Shown piece after piece: positions 62,697 to 64,000 of a stretch of DNA of 64,000 nt. The stretch comes from Chitinophagaceae bacterium UBA1931 (GTDB taxonomy: Bacteria > Bacteroidota > Bacteroidia > Chitinophagales > Chitinophagaceae): positions 733,889-797,888 of the forward strand of contig DDFJ01000004.1 in NCBI GenBank assembly GCA_002337125.1, written 5' to 3'. A model generated the notes under the pieces. The model had not been told where the DNA came from and did not search any database. It saw nothing but the letters and a program-made list of their open reading frames with translations. Position numbers and translations under genes: made by a program. Numbering within the stretch: position 1 is the stretch's first letter; every line of letters begins with the position of its first letter.

Positions 62697-62704
62697 CAAA
62701 GATA
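62697..62704 (-). promoter_or_regulatory. -7 promoter element (TATCTTTG) of trhO
   Basis: The minus strand reads TATCTTTG, identical to the -7 box of the histone-like gene, and lies 69 bp before the trhO start. A -33 element is not clear. Confidence 0.5.
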
Positions 62705-62738
62705 AGAAAGCCTCAGAAAACGGCAGCAATCAACAGGC

Positions 62739-64000
62739 TTAATCATTCATGGAAGAAATCGTCATCTTCGTTCCGATTCTAATTTCATATTGCGGACGAA
62801 GATGTTGCTGATAACCTGCAACCACATCCACACGGAAGATTCTTAAAATATTTTCCAAACCAACATGACATTCTGCATAGGATTTGTTTGAAAGTTGCAG
62901 TGCAGCCACTCCTGTTACCAAATGCCAGTTTAACTGTTTTAAACCGGGAATTTTATTTGTAAGAAATCCGTTGAGATGATACTCGGAGAAAAATGCAGCA
63001 TGTAATTTTTCCGTATTACTGAACTGGTAATATTGTGGAAGCTGAAATACTGTTAAAAAATCGCCTGCATTAATCAACCTGTTTCCTGCGAAATGTTTCA
63101 TGTCGGGTATTTCTACATGATCTGCATTTAAGAATCCACCTGTTGAAACATGATACTGAATTTCGCCAGCTACTTTCAGGTTTAAATTATCACGAACAGA
63201 TAATTGCCAGTAATCATAATCCACATCACTGCCCAGCAGGTTCTTAATTCCCTTTTTGTATTGCAGGTTCAATACAGGCCAACGGGAACCGATGTTTATT
63301 TTCCTGTCGGGGAATTCAATATACTTTGCACCCGGTTGAAAATTCAATCCAAATGTCAGCATACTTGCCTGGTGCGGAAGAAAAGAAGAAGAAGTAAGTT
63401 CAACAGGATAATTCGGGCTATATGATTTTGTTGATTTACTCCAGCTGTAATTTGTTGTATTTGCAAGTGGCTGCCTGTTCTGAAATTCAAACTTACCCGA
63501 TAATGTAACACCGGCACCAACACCCTTACTAACTGCAAGCTTTGCATAATCTGCTGCATACAATTTCATGAAATTGTTTTTATAAAAGAGTGTTGATATG
63601 GTATTCGGGTAGGCATCAATCGGGTTTTCATTATTAAGTTGAAATACACGCTTACCTCCGCTCACCGAAAAATCTGAAAAATAATTTTGTCCTTTACGGT
63701 AACGGACTGTACCCCAAGCATAAAAAGTTTTGCTGCTGAAACCATAACGCAGGTGCGGAATGAATTGGATGGTTTTACGTTCACCTAACTGCTTTTGATA
63801 ATTCAAAGGCATATCAAGAACCAATCCTTCAACCGTATTAAACTGAACAGAAGTTAACAAAGGTGAAAAGCCAAAACTTTGTTTTTTTGATTGTTGCCTG
63901 AAGGTTTTACCTGTAAGCAACAGATCATTGAACTTTAGTTTATTGCTGACCCTGTCGAGTGAATCAAGATAATGCGGATCTTTCCGCTGCTGTTCAAGAC
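62739..64000 (-). CDS. DUF5686-type outer-membrane protein, C-terminal part (cut by the window edge)
   Basis: The reading frame is open from 62739 to the right end of the window, so about 420 residues of the C-terminus are visible and the N-terminus is outside. The sequence is a beta-barrel in style, with alternating aromatic strands such as QFIPHLRYGFSSKTFYAWGT, QYYQFSNTEKLHAAFFSEYH and LRPQYEIRIGTKM. It matches the C-terminal part of DUF5686 family proteins, which in full form start with a carboxypeptidase-regulatory domain and exceed 800 residues. There is no truncation or frameshift within the visible part. It is likely an outer-membrane protein of unknown role. Confidence 0.75.
   Translation of the reverse strand, partial: LEQQRKDPHYLDSLDRVSNKLKFNDLLLTGKTFRQQSKKQSFGFSPLLTSVQFNTVEGLVLDMPLNYQKQLGERKTIQFIPHLRYGFSSKTFYAWGTVRYRKGQNYFSDFSVSGGKRVFQLNNENPIDAYPNTISTLFYKNNFMKLYAADYAKLAVSKGVGAGVTLSGKFEFQNRQPLANTTNYSWSKSTKSYSPNYPVELTSSSFLPHQASMLTFGLNFQPGAKYIEFPDRKINIGSRWPVLNLQYKKGIKNLLGSDVDYDYWQLSVRDNLNLKVAGEIQYHVSTGGFLNADHVEIPDMKHFAGNRLINAGDFLTVFQLPQYYQFSNTEKLHAAFFSEYHLNGFLTNKIPGLKQLNWHLVTGVAALQLSNKSYAECHVGLENILRIFRVDVVAGYQQHLRPQYEIRIGTKMTISSMND

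Noticed and set aside
62739..63920. A complete 393-aa protein starting at 63920
   Set aside because: The start would be TTG in the middle of an open frame that continues to the window edge; this is the 3' part of a longer DUF5686-type gene.

Overview
The window looks like a chromosomal segment of a Bacteroidota (Bacteroidetes) bacterium, most likely of the Chitinophagaceae or a close relative. The evidence is the gene content: SusC/SusD pairs, TonB-dependent receptors with N-terminal carboxypeptidase-regulatory domains, type IX secretion sorting domains, DUF5686/DUF5690/PepSY-like proteins, rare Shine-Dalgarno sites and -7 boxes of the form TAnnTTTG. The family-level placement is inference. 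No rRNA or tRNA gene was seen.

Left edge (1-1469): the end of a CRISPR array of type II-C appearance, with 47-nt repeats and 29-30-nt spacers. The array continues out of the window and no cas gene is visible. Three repeats are split by a related 54-56-bp insert, and the array fades into two diverged long units. Region 1550-12571 holds a TonB receptor with a YVTN beta-propeller, a second receptor with a PepSY-like protein behind an OmpR/histidine-kinase pair, a Rieske lipoprotein, a GH1 glycosidase and two small proteins.

Region 12640-25161 is the most coherent system: seven co-directional genes reading leftward. They encode SusC, SusD, a YncE-propeller/phosphoesterase fusion, a phosphonatase-like HAD hydrolase, an OPA-like MFS carrier (DUF5690), a DAO-type FAD oxidoreductase and a PbfA-like PLP enzyme. 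I read this as an organophosphonate or phosphoester uptake-and-degradation locus. Two regulatory signals support it: six 11-bp-phased GTTAC-type blocks upstream of susC that resemble Pho boxes, and a perfect 17-bp inverted repeat that buries the start codon of the phosphonatase-like gene and is preceded by a 9-codon leader ORF.

Region 25302-41969 is a galactoside-utilisation district: a GH110 alpha-1,3-galactosidase and two operons that each pair a sugar-porter MFS protein with a GH2 enzyme. One (MFS, DUF5107-TPR protein, GH2) is divergent from an AraC regulator; the other (MFS, GH2 beta-galactosidase) is divergent from a LacI regulator. It is followed by a 1609-aa PKD-repeat type IX secreted protein.

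Region 47022-54721 is the str operon (rpsL, rpsG, fusA), broken by two A+T-rich genes for a transglutaminase-like protein and a catalytically degenerate relative. A terminator follows rpsG, and fusA has its own -7 box and a long leader. The right end carries a type IX secreted protein, an ApbE-DUF2271 fusion with a PepSY-type membrane protein, an unknown OmpA-like exported protein, trhO, and the 3' part of a DUF5686 outer-membrane gene cut by the window edge.
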